The notes: generated by a model not told the origin, from the sequence alone. A stretch of DNA of 64,000 nucleotides from Exiguobacterium sp. BMC-KP (GCF_001275385.1 NZ_LGIW01000012.1:186001-250000); one strand, 5' to 3'. Numbered from the stretch's first letter, positions 34,166 to 42,955 are shown. Program-made: numbers and translations.

Positions 34166-35245
34166 TTAAGATGGTGTGGGCAAGTACCCTTTCGAGTACT
34201 CGAAAGCGATGAATAAAATTGCACCGAGCGCCAAGTAGGCGAGTAGGGTGAACGTTTGTTGTTTTTTCGGCATCTGGTGGTACTGAACAGACTCTTCAGC
34301 GAGGCGGAGTGGTTCAATCCGTTGATCGATTCGTCGCAACAACGCATCGTAATCATTTGCGGCATCATATTGATACCGTAACAGATCGTCCGCTTCCTGA
34401 CGCGCATCTTCCGGACTCGCTTGTCGCAAATCTTGTAAATCGAGACGAAGTGACCAAGCGATTGGGTCGTACGTACTCTCGATTGGTTGTTCTTCCTCAC
34501 CTTCTAGTTCTGGAGCAAGTGCCACTTCAGCGTCTGCACGTTCTTGCTCTGCCTTTGCTCGTAAAACGCGTTCACGTGCAGCACGGTATAACATTAAGCT
34601 CGATTGGTTTTCCTCATATTGCTTTGCAAACTTGTAGCGTTTCCAAACAGCACTTCCACCGAAGAAAGCAATCAAGAGCAGAATCAGACTGAAGTTCGTG
34701 ATGCCGTAAGCAATCAGAGCAGCAAGACCGGCGACCCAGACGATGATCGGAAGTCCTGCAAGAATCCGTCCGCCGTCAAGCGGACTGACTGGGAGTAGGT
34801 TAAAGAGATTCAACAAGGCTCCGAGATGGAAGATGACGAGCCAAAAGTCATTTCCGGTCACGGCGTATCCAATCGCAAGGGGAATCAAGGACAAGAGACC
34901 AGCAAGTGGTCCACCGTAAGCGAGGATTGCTTCTTGTTTTGGCGTCCGGAACGTATCCTTAATCCCGATCACGGCACCCATGAAGGGAACGAAGATGGCT
35001 GGTCCCGTTTTAAAACCAAGTCGTTTAGCAGCAAGTAAATGTCCCATCTCGTGAATGAATAAGAGATAAAGCAATCCGACACCAAACCAGACACCGAATA
35101 CTTGAGCGTAAAAGAGCAGAGAAACTCCAAAAGAAATCAGAGTGCCTCCAAACTTTGAAAATTTCAGTAAGGCAAGGATGACTTTTCCCTTCGATAAGAG
35201 AAAGGCGCCTGCAACAGCAAGTCCACCCCAACGTTTTTTAGCCAT
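34166..35245 (-). CDS. site-2 protease family (M50) membrane protein with cytoplasmic extension
   Basis: 359 residues. HEMGH in LLFIHEMGHLLAAKRLGF near residue 65-69 is the zinc site; LLPVSPLDGGRIL near 155 is the NxxPxxxLDGG motif contributing the third ligand. Six membrane segments cover 1-205. A charged cytoplasmic region at about 205-320 is rich in Glu and Arg, and a last membrane helix lies near the C terminus (LLAYLALGAILFIAFEY). The extension is not part of the M50 core and might recruit substrates. Ribosome site AGAAGGAAA before ATG 35245. Confidence 0.85.
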   Translation of the reverse strand: MAKKRWGGLAVAGAFLLSKGKVILALLKFSKFGGTLISFGVSLLFYAQVFGVWFGVGLLYLLFIHEMGHLLAAKRLGFKTGPAIFVPFMGAVIGIKDTFRTPKQEAILAYGGPLAGLLSLIPLAIGYAVTGNDFWLVIFHLGALLNLFNLLPVSPLDGGRILAGLPIIVWVAGLAALIAYGITNFSLILLLIAFFGGSAVWKRYKFAKQYEENQSSLMLYRAARERVLRAKAEQERADAEVALAPELEGEEEQPIESTYDPIAWSLRLDLQDLRQASPEDARQEADDLLRYQYDAANDYDALLRRIDQRIEPLRLAEESVQYHQMPKKQQTFTLLAYLALGAILFIAFEYSKGYLPTPS

Positions 35246-35311
35246 CGTGAGTTTCCTTCTTTCATCATATGACGTTCTTCTTAAGTGTACGACATAAATG
35301 AAGAAAAAGTT

Positions 35312-36583
35312 TCATCTCGACTGTTCTGGAACCAGATAGAAACAACTCCCGTCTGGCTGACGGGCTTCACTCCCAACTTGAAAATGGTGGGTCGTCGCTA
35401 ACGCAGCAGCAATCGACAATCCGAGTCCGCTTCCTGAACGATCGCGTGCTGTATCGAGCCGGTAAAAACGATCGAACAATCGGGCGCGTTCCTCATCAGT
35501 CAGAGACGTCCCGCGGTCGAGAACAGCGAGTCGTTCTTGACGCAGATGTAACTCTGGGGAAGTAGCATACTTCAGTGCGTTGTCGATATAAATCGTCAAG
35601 ATACGTAACACGGCTTCGCGGTTCGCCCGAATCATCCCAGATGCATCGACGGGAATGATTGTTCCTGTCGCGTGATACATCCGGTCAGCGAGTTCGCTCC
35701 CAAGCTCGGCTAAGTCAATTTCTTCGACAGATGTTTCCTCATAACCGAGACGAGATAGTTCAAGCATTGGCTCAATGAGTGTCGTCCGCATCGCATGCGT
35801 TTCTTGTAAGATGTGTTCAATCGATTCATCGAGTACATCCGGCTTTGTTTTGCCCCATCGTTTCAACAATTGAGCATATCCTTCAATGACGGTCAGCGGT
35901 GTCTTCATCTCATGCGAGACATCTGCGACGAATTGGCGTTGCTGTTCCATTGTCTGATCAACACGTCCGATCATCTGATTGAAGACACGTCCGAGGCGAC
36001 CGATTTCATCGTCGCGTTCTGTCTGCACCGTCTCGAGCGTACCGGAAGAAGAAATTCGTTGCATCGTATCATTCAATTGCCGGAGCGGTCGGAGCGTCTG
36101 ATACGCAATCCAGAAGCTACTGATGAAGGCAATGAGGATTCCGACGACCAATACGATGGTGAAGGTCAAGATGAGTGTCGACACCGTATCATCGACGCTC
36201 TCATCTTCGAACAAATAAGCTTGATCCTGGTAAACGATTCCGAACCAATCGCCAGACTTGAACGGATCGTTCGAACGCGGAATACCGGGGAGATCACTTG
36301 CACGGACATCCCCATTAACGGTAGACGAATCATCGTCATCTTCATCATTAGAAATGACCCATCGTCCATCTTTGTTCGATAAAACGACGGCGTCTTCGTG
36401 AAGCGTCAGTAATGCCCGGACCGACGAGTCGTCCTCCATCAATTCCTCTGCCTGTTCAAGTTGGGTATAACGGGATTCAATCAGATGATTACGCACGACA
36501 AGGGTGACGACAACGAAGGAGAGGACTAATAACAGTGTTGTAAAAGAAGTGACGGATAAGGCGAGTTTCGTTCGAAGCTTCAT
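35312..36583 (-). CDS. membrane sensor histidine kinase of an OmpR-type two-component system
   Basis: 423 residues. Two membrane helices (about 8-30 and 140-162) enclose an extracytoplasmic sensor of roughly 105 residues that is strongly acidic (DEDDDDSSTVNGD). A HAMP domain, HisKA with SHEMKTPLTVIEGYAQLL, and a HATPase with IYIDNALKYA, LDRGTSLTDEE and GSGLGLSIA follow. The start overlaps the response-regulator stop by 4 bp. The acidic sensor patch may bind metal ions or cationic peptides; the paired repeat protein is acidic as well. Confidence 0.92.
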   Translation of the reverse strand: MKLRTKLALSVTSFTTLLLVLSFVVVTLVVRNHLIESRYTQLEQAEELMEDDSSVRALLTLHEDAVVLSNKDGRWVISNDEDDDDSSTVNGDVRASDLPGIPRSNDPFKSGDWFGIVYQDQAYLFEDESVDDTVSTLILTFTIVLVVGILIAFISSFWIAYQTLRPLRQLNDTMQRISSSGTLETVQTERDDEIGRLGRVFNQMIGRVDQTMEQQRQFVADVSHEMKTPLTVIEGYAQLLKRWGKTKPDVLDESIEHILQETHAMRTTLIEPMLELSRLGYEETSVEEIDLAELGSELADRMYHATGTIIPVDASGMIRANREAVLRILTIYIDNALKYATSPELHLRQERLAVLDRGTSLTDEERARLFDRFYRLDTARDRSGSGLGLSIAAALATTHHFQVGSEARQPDGSCFYLVPEQSR

Positions 36584-37263
36584 GGGTTCGCCTCCCGTAG
36601 CACATAACCGACACCACGAACGGTCTGGATGAGAGCAGGAGGGTGGGCATCGACTTTTTTGCGAAGATACCGGATGTAGACGTCGACGATATTCGTTTCG
36701 CCAAAATAATCGTACCCCCAGACGCGATTTAAGATTTGTTCGCGTGTCAGGACATGTTCTTTGTTTTCTAGTAAATACGTCAGGAGTTCGAACTCACGTG
36801 GTGTCAAATCGAGTCGCAGTTCGTTTCGAAATGCTTCATGTCGATCAAGATCGAGTACAAGGTCAGCGAACTGTAACGTGCGTGATAAGTTGGCAGCTGA
36901 AGTCGGAGTTCGTAGTAACGCACGGATTCGAGCAAGTAGCTCTTCCATCTCGAACGGTTTCGTCACATAATCATTCGCACCGAGATCGAGTCCCGCGACC
37001 TTATCGTAGACTTCCCCCCGTGCTGTTAGCATAATGACGGGGACGTGAATGTCCTTTCCACGGAGCCTGCGCAACACCTCGAAGCCGCTTAGCTCCGGCA
37101 TCATTACGTCGAGTAAGACGAGATCAACCGAATGCTCAGCGGCAGCGAGACCATCTTTTCCGTTGGGGGCGACACGTGTCGCGTACCCGGCATATTGGAG
37201 TTCGAGTTCAAGGAGGCGTGCGATTTTTGCATCGTCCTCAACGATTAAGATGGTGGTTGGCAT
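36580..37263 (-). CDS. OmpR/PhoB-family response regulator
   Basis: 227 residues from ATG 37263; AAAGGAGG at 8 bases decides against the ATG two codons earlier. Receiver domain: ILIVEDDAKIA with the acidic pair, phospho-acceptor Asp in LVLLDVMMPE near 52, and the conserved Lys in NDYVTKPFEMEELLARI near 102. The C-terminal winged HTH contains LTPREFELLTYLLENKEHVLTREQIL and RKKVD. It works with the downstream kinase (4-bp overlap), and the 19-bp-spaced upstream gene for a secreted repeat protein is probably in the same operon. Confidence 0.93.
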   Translation of the reverse strand: MPTTILIVEDDAKIARLLELELQYAGYATRVAPNGKDGLAAAEHSVDLVLLDVMMPELSGFEVLRRLRGKDIHVPVIMLTARGEVYDKVAGLDLGANDYVTKPFEMEELLARIRALLRTPTSAANLSRTLQFADLVLDLDRHEAFRNELRLDLTPREFELLTYLLENKEHVLTREQILNRVWGYDYFGETNIVDVYIRYLRKKVDAHPPALIQTVRGVGYVLREANP

Positions 37264-37282
37264 AAACATCCTCCTTTAATGA

Positions 37283-38167
37283 TCATTCATCGATTTCTGT
37301 CACTTCGTCTGACGCGTTCAATTCTAGTTTAACGGAACCGCCAACTCGGATGTCATCATCTTGTTCCATGTTCGATGCACGAGAGTATGATTTTTGCGCA
37401 CCGTTCTGTTCGATGACGATCTCTTGGTTCGTAATCTTAGCGAGCGTACCTCGGACTTCTTGCTCCCGTAAATCGTCACGGTCTTCGTCACGTGTAGCAT
37501 TACGATCCTCGTCGTCATCTTCCCGGTCAATTTCACGGACTTGACCGTCAACATTCAATTCGATTTTCACGATATCTCCAGATTTAGCAGCATCACGTTC
37601 CGCACGATCAGCTATCGCGTAGACGGTTTCCTGTCCATCTTGTTCGAGTGTCAATTCACTTTGAGAGATGGCATGAAGAACACCGTATCGTTCGCTCGCG
37701 TCATCTGATGAATCATCTGAGCGATTGCCATCGTCATCTCGATCAGTGCGATCATCTTGATCTTCTCGCTCAAGTTCCGTGATTTGCTGACTTGCATTCA
37801 AATCGATTTTGACCCAATCACCTTCTTGAACGGCTTCACGTTCGACTGATGAAGCAAAGTCAAACGTCTGAGAGTCACCATTGACGTCGATTGTAAGCGA
37901 ACGATCCGATTGTTTCTGCAATGTGCCTTCGATTTCCTGGTCGTCACGCATCGAAGCTGGAAGTTTTTGCTCGACTTGGCGCGAAGCGGCTTCGACTTTT
38001 TGCTCTGCCTGCTGTGAAGTGGTGACCGTTGAATTGACGAGCGAGTGTCCCGGACCTGTGAAGAGTAGGAATGCACCGGCCCCTGTTAAGACAGTACCCG
38101 TTACGGCAAGTGTTGCGATTCCTTTTTTAAAGCGTTTATTCCCTTTATCTGTTCGTTTTTCAGTCAT
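37283..38167 (-). CDS. membrane-anchored extracytoplasmic protein with three tandem DUF5666-like repeats
   Basis: 294 residues. A Lys/Arg-rich N terminus and one helix (ATLAVTGTVLTGAGAFLLF, about 19-37) anchor it facing outward. Three beta-rich repeats follow, starting EIEGTLQK (about 103), YGVLHAI (about 162) and VRGTLAKI (about 239). Each ends in a GD/GG-xVKI(E)LN-x-VxEI(D/E) strand pair. They are joined by extremely acidic linkers rich in D, E and R. The repeats recall DUF5666/YobA-type OB-like domains. Function unknown; an envelope sensor or ion-binding role fits its position ahead of the two-component genes. Confidence 0.8.
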   Translation of the reverse strand: MTEKRTDKGNKRFKKGIATLAVTGTVLTGAGAFLLFTGPGHSLVNSTVTTSQQAEQKVEAASRQVEQKLPASMRDDQEIEGTLQKQSDRSLTIDVNGDSQTFDFASSVEREAVQEGDWVKIDLNASQQITELEREDQDDRTDRDDDGNRSDDSSDDASERYGVLHAISQSELTLEQDGQETVYAIADRAERDAAKSGDIVKIELNVDGQVREIDREDDDEDRNATRDEDRDDLREQEVRGTLAKITNQEIVIEQNGAQKSYSRASNMEQDDDIRVGGSVKLELNASDEVTEIDE

Positions 38168-38264
38168 GATGATTTCCTCCTTTAGTAGTGGCTGTTGTTC
38201 TTATACATAGAATAACCAGACCACGTGAAAGGAAGCTGAGGAATAGATTAGAATTTGATGAGAA

Positions 38265-38816
38265 TTAGATCGTCTTGATGATTCGGGCTGGATTTCCACC
38301 GACGACACTGTTTGCTGGTACATCTTTGACGACGACACTGCCTGAGGCAATGACAGCATTATCTCCAATCGTCACACCAGGATTGATGACGGCACGTCCG
38401 CCAATCCAGACGTTATTACCGATGACGACTGGTTTTCCGAATTCATAACCACTGTTGCGCTCGACAGGATCGAGCGGGTGAGTCGCTGTATAGATATGTA
38501 CTCCTGGAGCGAGCATGCAATTGTCGCCGATTGTAATCGGACAAATATCGAGGAAGACACAGTCGTAGTTGGCATAAAAACGAGCACCTAACGTGATGTT
38601 ATAGCCATAGTCACATTTGAAGGTCGGTTCGATGTAAAAGTCAGCTTGCTCTGTTCGGAATAACTGCTTGAGAAGTGCCTTTCGTTTAGCACCATCATGA
38701 ACGCTTAATTGATTAAACTCATGACAGAGTGACTGTGCCCGGATGCGGTCGGCCACGAGTTCTGGATCTTGTGCTAAGTAGAGTTCTCCTTGAATCATCT
38801 TTTCTTTTTCAGTCAT
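38265..38816 (-). CDS. maa: maltose O-acetyltransferase family (left-handed beta-helix)
   Basis: 183 residues from ATG 38816, eight bases after AAGGAG (the upstream in-frame GTG abuts the ribosome site). The Mac domain ([24 protein letters not shown]) is followed by hexapeptide repeats with [34 protein letters not shown], including the catalytic His of galactoside/maltose acetyltransferases. It transfers acetyl from acetyl-CoA to sugars in the cytoplasm. Single gene. Confidence 0.9.
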   Translation of the reverse strand: MTEKEKMIQGELYLAQDPELVADRIRAQSLCHEFNQLSVHDGAKRKALLKQLFRTEQADFYIEPTFKCDYGYNITLGARFYANYDCVFLDICPITIGDNCMLAPGVHIYTATHPLDPVERNSGYEFGKPVVIGNNVWIGGRAVINPGVTIGDNAVIASGSVVVKDVPANSVVGGNPARIIKTI

Positions 38817-38900
38817 CTGACTCACTCCTTCATCGTTATTACTTTCATTAGACTAAATGGTCTTCCGTGATGCAACTGATATCCCGTCTTGCATACGAAA

Positions 38901-38924
38901 ACAGGATAGCCGAAGCTACCCTGT
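38901..38924 (-). terminator. intrinsic terminator of the stress SDR gene
   Basis: ACAGGATAGC cgaa GCTACCCTGT followed by TTTTCG on the minus strand. Confidence 0.7.
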
Positions 38925-38937
38925 CGAAATTCAATCT

Positions 38938-39822
38938 TTATGCTAATTCAATACCGCCAGTGACACCGTAAATTTGTGCCGTGACATAGCTCGCAGCGTC
39001 TGAAGCGAGGAAGACGTACACATCTGACAGTTCGACCGGTTGACCACTGCGTTTCAATGGTGTTTCCTGTCCGAACTCTGGAATATTCTCGCTTGGTTGA
39101 CCACCTGAAATTTGAAGCGGTGTCCAAATCGGACCAGGTGCGACGGAATTGACACGGATTCCTTTAGGTGCGACTTGTTTTGCAAGTCCACGCGTGAACC
39201 CGTTGATGGCGAACTTCGTCGAAGCATAATCCAAGAGGTTCGCACTTGGGTTGTATCCTTGAACGGATGTCGTCGTGATGATTGAAGCTCCTTCCTTCAA
39301 GAGTGGCAAGGCTGCTTTAACGACCCAGAAGAGGGAAAAGACATTGATTTCATATGTTTTGCGTAATTGCTCCGTCGAAAGATCGAGAATGTCTTCGACA
39401 GCTTGTTGTTTACCAGCGACAAGTGCCAAAATATCGATTCCACCGAGTGATTCGTGTGCTTCTTTAATGAGTTGCTGACAGAACGCTTCATCACTTAGGT
39501 CACCAGGCAAGAGGTAGGCTTTTTGTCCCGCTGCTTCAACGAGTGCTTTCACCTCTTCTGCATCCTGTTGTTCTTCTGGTAAGTAATTGAGCACGATATC
39601 AGCACCTTCACGAGCATAGGCGATCGCTGCTGCTCGGCCGATGCCGGAGTCGCCACCCGTAATCAGTGCTTTTTTACCGATCAATTTGCCTGAGCCTTTA
39701 TAGCTCTCTTCTCCACAATCGGGAACAGGTTCCATTTTTGCTTGAACCGCTGGCGCGTCCTGATATTGTTTTGGGAAATCGTCATTAAAGTATTGTGTTA
39801 ACGGATTTTTCGATGCAGCCAT
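38938..39822 (-). CDS. SDR oxidoreductase, general-stress (YhdF/YdaD-like) type
   Basis: 294 residues. The N-terminal extension ([34 protein letters not shown]) is characteristic of the YhdF/YghA/GSP39 group. [16 protein letters not shown] gives the NAD(P) site, and [18 protein letters not shown] contains YxxxK. Substrate unknown; B. subtilis relatives are sigma-B-dependent stress proteins, consistent with a GTTTAA-N13-GGGAAC sequence upstream. Ribosome site AGGAGGAAT. Flanked by its own terminator. Confidence 0.88.
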   Translation of the reverse strand: MAASKNPLTQYFNDDFPKQYQDAPAVQAKMEPVPDCGEESYKGSGKLIGKKALITGGDSGIGRAAAIAYAREGADIVLNYLPEEQQDAEEVKALVEAAGQKAYLLPGDLSDEAFCQQLIKEAHESLGGIDILALVAGKQQAVEDILDLSTEQLRKTYEINVFSLFWVVKAALPLLKEGASIITTTSVQGYNPSANLLDYASTKFAINGFTRGLAKQVAPKGIRVNSVAPGPIWTPLQISGGQPSENIPEFGQETPLKRSGQPVELSDVYVFLASDAASYVTAQIYGVTGGIELA

Positions 39823-39864
39823 GTAAACATTCCTCCTGAAAGTTGGTTTTGGTATAGGATGTAT

Positions 39865-39889
39865 GTTCCCTCAACAAGTCGGATTAAAC
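39865..39889 (-). promoter_or_regulatory. sigma-B-like promoter of the stress SDR
   Basis: On the minus strand GTTTAA (39889-39884), 13-bp spacer, GGGAAC (39870-39865), about 45 bp ahead of the start. It resembles GTTTAA-N12-15-GGGWAW. Confidence 0.5.
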
Positions 39890-39953
39890 GTTTCTGATGG
39901 TAGTAAATTTGGAAATTGATGGTTTACACTAGAAAAAGAGGAGTGTGAAGAAG

Positions 39954-40415
39954 ATGATTGCTGGACTGTATGAAGCCCATTTACCGGTCAAGGAGCTCGA
40001 ACGATCGATTATCTTTTACGAAAAATTGGGTCTTGCATGTGCTTTCCAAAATGAACGTGTCGCTTTCTTTTGGATCGAGCACGGTAAGAGTTGGTTAGGT
40101 TTATGGAAAGCTGGTCAAGTCGAGTTACCGTATCATCCGTCGATTCGACATATTGCGTTTCGGATGGAGCAAGAAAATATCGATAAAGCACAGGATTGGT
40201 TAAAGGAGAGAGGAATTGCCGTTCGATCTGCATTTGGTGTAGCAGCCGCCGATCAACCGCTCGTTCTCGATAATCATCCACATGCGCACGCGGCAATATA
40301 CTTCGAGGATCCGGATGGTAATTCGCTCGAATTGATTGCACCGTTACGCTTTGATATGGAAACAGTGAATGGCACGATGCCGTATCATGACTGGCAAGAA
40401 GTATACGAAAAATGA
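39954..40415 (+). CDS. VOC-family (glyoxalase/bleomycin resistance-like) protein
   Basis: 153 residues from ATG 39954, ten bases after AGAGGAG; the in-frame GTG 39945 is too close to it. Two beta-alpha-beta-beta-beta modules: YEAHLPVKELERSIIFYEKLGL with the first metal-ligand position (His), HIAFRM, then HAAIYFEDPDGNSLELIAP with the late His and Glu. The metal-dependent activity is unspecified; thiol transferases, isomerases and lyases share this fold. Convergent with nox. Confidence 0.82.
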   Translation: MIAGLYEAHLPVKELERSIIFYEKLGLACAFQNERVAFFWIEHGKSWLGLWKAGQVELPYHPSIRHIAFRMEQENIDKAQDWLKERGIAVRSAFGVAAADQPLVLDNHPHAHAAIYFEDPDGNSLELIAPLRFDMETVNGTMPYHDWQEVYEK

Positions 40416-40427
40416 ACGAGAATACAC

Positions 40428-40460
40428 GAAAACAAGCAACGGGATCCGTTGCTTGTTTTC
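40428..40460. terminator. bidirectional terminator
   Basis: GAAAACAAGCAACGG and its complement around a 3-nt centre. Confidence 0.85.
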
Positions 40461-40474
40461 ATTATCTGATGCAT

Positions 40475-41824
40475 TTAGACGCGAGCTGGTTGTTGCTCGT
40501 TCATTGCTTGCAGAGCTGCTTGGTTCAGTAAGTTCCACGGTTTGTTGTAGTGCGGTTGGAAGAAGAAATCGACGAAAGCGAGTTCTTCAAGTGTCATGTC
40601 ATTTTGAATCGCGACAGACAGTGTATTCATCGCCTGTGTCAAATCAACTTTAGAGATGATTTGTGCACCGACGACACGATGTGTTGCTATCTCAAAGACG
40701 AGTTTCAATTGGACGTCTTCTGCTGTTGGCATGAACTCTGGGCGATACGCATCCGTAACTGTCGCGCTGCTCACTTCAAGTCCGAACAACGGTGCTGCTT
40801 CTTCTGTCAAACCAGTCGACGCGATGTTTAAGTCATATAAGCGAAGACCTGATGTGCCTTGTGTTCCTTGATAACGAATCTTTGGAGCGCGTAAGTTTTT
40901 TCCTATGAGCGTACCCATCCGGACAGCATTCGTTGCGAGTGGAATATAGGCATGTGTCCGAGCTGGGTTGTAATAGACAGCACAGCTGTCACCAGCAGCA
41001 AAGATGTTCGGGTTGCTCGTCCGCATATAATCGTCAACGATGATCGCGCCGTTCGCCAGCATATCAACCTGTCCTTTTAGGAGTTCCGTACTTGGACGGA
41101 AACCGACACAAAGAATGACGAGGTCCGTTTCGAACGTTCCTTTGTCTGTGACGACGTGTGTGACAGCACCGTTTTCTCCTTTGAAGCTTTGGACGGTTTG
41201 TCCAAGTTCGAGACGAATGCCGCGATCTGTCAATTCGTGTTCAATGACGTCAGTGAACGAGCGATCGAGGTATTTGTTGAGAATGCGATCCGCACTATCG
41301 ATGAACGTGACATCTTTTCCGTAGGCTTCAAACGCTTCGACGAGTTCAGCACCGATATAGCCTGCACCAACGACTGTGATGCGCTCTGCATCTGTTGCTT
41401 TTTCTATGATCGTTTGGGCGTGATGATAGTTTTTACAGAGCTCGATTTGATTCAACTCAATGCCAGGAAGCATTGGAATGATTGGCCAAGATCCAGTCGT
41501 CATAATGAGTTTATCGTACGTATCGTGAACGACTTCACCAGTCATGAGGTTTTTCGCAACGATCGTTTGACGTTCACTATCGATTTCAAGTACATCATGT
41601 TTTAGACGCATCTCAGCTCCAAGTTCAGCAAGTTCACTTGGTGACGAGTAGAATAGCGATTCCGCGTGTTTGACGACACCACCGACGTGAAGTGCGATCC
41701 CACAAGAGAGAAACGATACATTGTCATTCCGCTCATAAACGGTGATCTCGACATCTTGTTGTGAAGCGAGTTCTTTGACTGCTGCTGTTCCTGCGTGTGT
41801 ACATCCGATGACTGCTACTTTCAT
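40475..41824 (-). CDS. nox: FAD-dependent NADH oxidase (water-forming Nox type)
   Basis: 449 residues. FAD fold MKVAVIGCTHAGTAAVKEL, redox Cys41 in VSFLSCGIAL, NAD fold ITVVGAGYIGAELVEAFE near 153, FAD motif NPNIFAAGDSCAVYY near 278 and a C-terminal dimer domain. The single Cys with the SCGIA context matches streptococcal and lactobacillar H2O-forming NADH oxidases rather than CoA-disulfide reductases (NCGLPY). It reoxidises NADH with O2. Ribosome site AAAAGGAGA. A TTGTGA-N6-TCACAT palindrome upstream suggests redox control by Rex or an FNR/CRP-type factor. Confidence 0.88.
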   Translation of the reverse strand: MKVAVIGCTHAGTAAVKELASQQDVEITVYERNDNVSFLSCGIALHVGGVVKHAESLFYSSPSELAELGAEMRLKHDVLEIDSERQTIVAKNLMTGEVVHDTYDKLIMTTGSWPIIPMLPGIELNQIELCKNYHHAQTIIEKATDAERITVVGAGYIGAELVEAFEAYGKDVTFIDSADRILNKYLDRSFTDVIEHELTDRGIRLELGQTVQSFKGENGAVTHVVTDKGTFETDLVILCVGFRPSTELLKGQVDMLANGAIIVDDYMRTSNPNIFAAGDSCAVYYNPARTHAYIPLATNAVRMGTLIGKNLRAPKIRYQGTQGTSGLRLYDLNIASTGLTEEAAPLFGLEVSSATVTDAYRPEFMPTAEDVQLKLVFEIATHRVVGAQIISKVDLTQAMNTLSVAIQNDMTLEELAFVDFFFQPHYNKPWNLLNQAALQAMNEQQPARV

Positions 41825-41849
41825 GGGTAAAGTCTCCTTTTTGTTTTGT

Positions 41850-41867
41850 TTGTGATATAAATCACAT
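41850..41867. promoter_or_regulatory. Rex/FNR-like palindrome upstream of nox
   Basis: TTGTGATATAAATCACAT matches TTGTGA-N6-TCACAA with one mismatch. It lies 26 bp upstream of the nox start, near the probable transcription start, as expected for a repressor. The spacer (6) differs from the alanine-gene palindromes (4), so it is a different site. Confidence 0.55.
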
Positions 41868-42022
41868 TCATTTGATATACTTAGTGTAATCCTTCACAAG
41901 TTCACTTTCAAGTAGTTTGTTCAACATTGAGCATAATCTTGTCTAAATTGTGAATGAGTGAGCAAAAGTGTTTGGATTATGTGAAGAATGCGTAAAACTG
42001 TTTTAGTTACTGAAATTCGGGT

Positions 42023-42028
42023 TATAAT
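42023..42028 (+). promoter_or_regulatory. -10 element of the YitT-type gene
   Basis: TATAAT, perfect consensus, about 210 bp upstream of the start codon; the -35 region is poor. It predicts a leader of roughly 200 nt. Confidence 0.55.
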
Positions 42029-42048
42029 GAAAGTAGATTTTTAATGAA

Positions 42049-42225
42049 GGGGTGGAAACCGATGGATACCGAGAGGACCAATCATCTATTTAGCTTACCT
42101 GATTTTTAGCAGTACCGGTCAAGACGAACAAGACGGTAATGGCTTATAAAAATCAGGGAGAGCGAAAATAGATGAATACCCAAACGGGACGTATAAAACC
42201 TCTCCCACGATGTAAACGGGAGAGG
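42049..42225 (+). promoter_or_regulatory. structured leader RNA (riboswitch-like) of the YitT-type gene, class unknown
   Basis: Three nested helices can be drawn: TCATCTATTT (42082-42091) with AAATAGATGA (42166-42175), CCTGATTTTTA (42098-42108) with TAAAAATCAGG (42147-42157), and TACCG (42113-42117) with CGGTA (42134-42138). A last hairpin CCTCTCCC (42199-42206) / GGGAGAGG (42218-42225) contains the Shine-Dalgarno GAGAGG. The CCTCTCCC arm could instead pair with GGGAGAG (42156-42162) or GAGAGG (42071-42076), freeing the ribosome site. That is a translational switch layout. It accounts for most of the 411-bp gap 41825-42235. Confidence 0.6.
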
Positions 42226-42235
42226 ACAATAAAAC

Positions 42236-42853
42236 ATGAAACGAATCGCAACCATCTTAACCGGAACGCTGATCATGGCGTTCGGTTACTACACATTGAA
42301 TGAACAGTTCGGATTAGCAGAAGGCGGCTTTATTGGATTATCGTTGCTTGGTCGATACTTTTTTGATATCAATCCTTCGATCTCAATGATCGTGCTCGAT
42401 ATTCCATTTTTCATCGGTGCCTTGTACTTCAAAGGCAAACGCTTTGTCAGCGAAGCGCTACTTTCAGCAGGTGCATTATCACTCTTTTACGAGATGTGGC
42501 ATCGACTCGATTTGTTCCACTTTCCAGAACAAGCTTGGCCAGCGACACTCATCGCAGCCATCGCTAGCGGAATCGTGACCGGGTATGGTCTCGGACTTGT
42601 TTTGAAAAGTGGAGCGGCGACAGGTGGAGATGATCTGCTATCGATGGGACTTAGTAAACTGACAGGTCTATCGATCGGAACGATTTTGTTCGGACTCGAT
42701 GCCATCGTGTTAGTCATTTCACTTGTTTATCTGCCACTTAGCTTGACGTTGTACACGTTACTGGCCGTAGCGATTGCCGGTCGTGTCGTTGCTGTCATGA
42801 CACGGGAGCCTGTCATCGTACCGGCGCCAGTCGTACCAAAAGTCACGCAGTGA
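42236..42853 (+). CDS. YitT/YczE-like integral membrane protein
   Basis: 205 residues, five to six membrane segments. MAFGYYTLNEQFGLAEGGFIGLSLL near the start and KSGAATGGDDLLSMGLSKLTGLSIGTI in the middle carry the glycine-rich GG(F/T)xG and GGxD motifs of the YitT family (DUF161). The C-terminal DUF2179 domain of full-length YitT (about 280 residues) is missing, so it is a short version. The transported substrate is unknown. Its ribosome site is locked in a hairpin at the end of a long structured leader. Confidence 0.8.
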   Translation: MKRIATILTGTLIMAFGYYTLNEQFGLAEGGFIGLSLLGRYFFDINPSISMIVLDIPFFIGALYFKGKRFVSEALLSAGALSLFYEMWHRLDLFHFPEQAWPATLIAAIASGIVTGYGLGLVLKSGAATGGDDLLSMGLSKLTGLSIGTILFGLDAIVLVISLVYLPLSLTLYTLLAVAIAGRVVAVMTREPVIVPAPVVPKVTQ

Positions 42854-42882
42854 AATGAATGGAAGTCCAAAAAAATTACGTA

Positions 42883-42914
42883 TCGGATTCGACTTCGTCG
42901 AGTCCGATTTTTCA
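42883..42914 (+). terminator. intrinsic terminator
   Basis: TCGGATTCGAC ttc GTCGAGTCCGA, then T5; ends the YitT-type transcript. Confidence 0.8.
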
Positions 42915-42955
42915 GGTTCATTGATTAGAAAATAAGTTCAAAGGAGAATAACGAG

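Noticed and set aside
35813-36382. 189-codon plus-strand open frame opposite the histidine kinase
   Set aside because: Antisense shadow of a well-supported HisKA/HATPase gene; no ribosome site or promoter.
41156-41605. 149-codon plus-strand open frame opposite nox
   Set aside because: Antisense shadow; the nox frame has complete catalytic motifs through this stretch.
42049-42225. YitT leader as guanidine-I (ykkC) riboswitch because of ACCGAGAGGACC
   Set aside because: The remaining conserved ykkC segments are absent; resemblance is limited to one short stretch.
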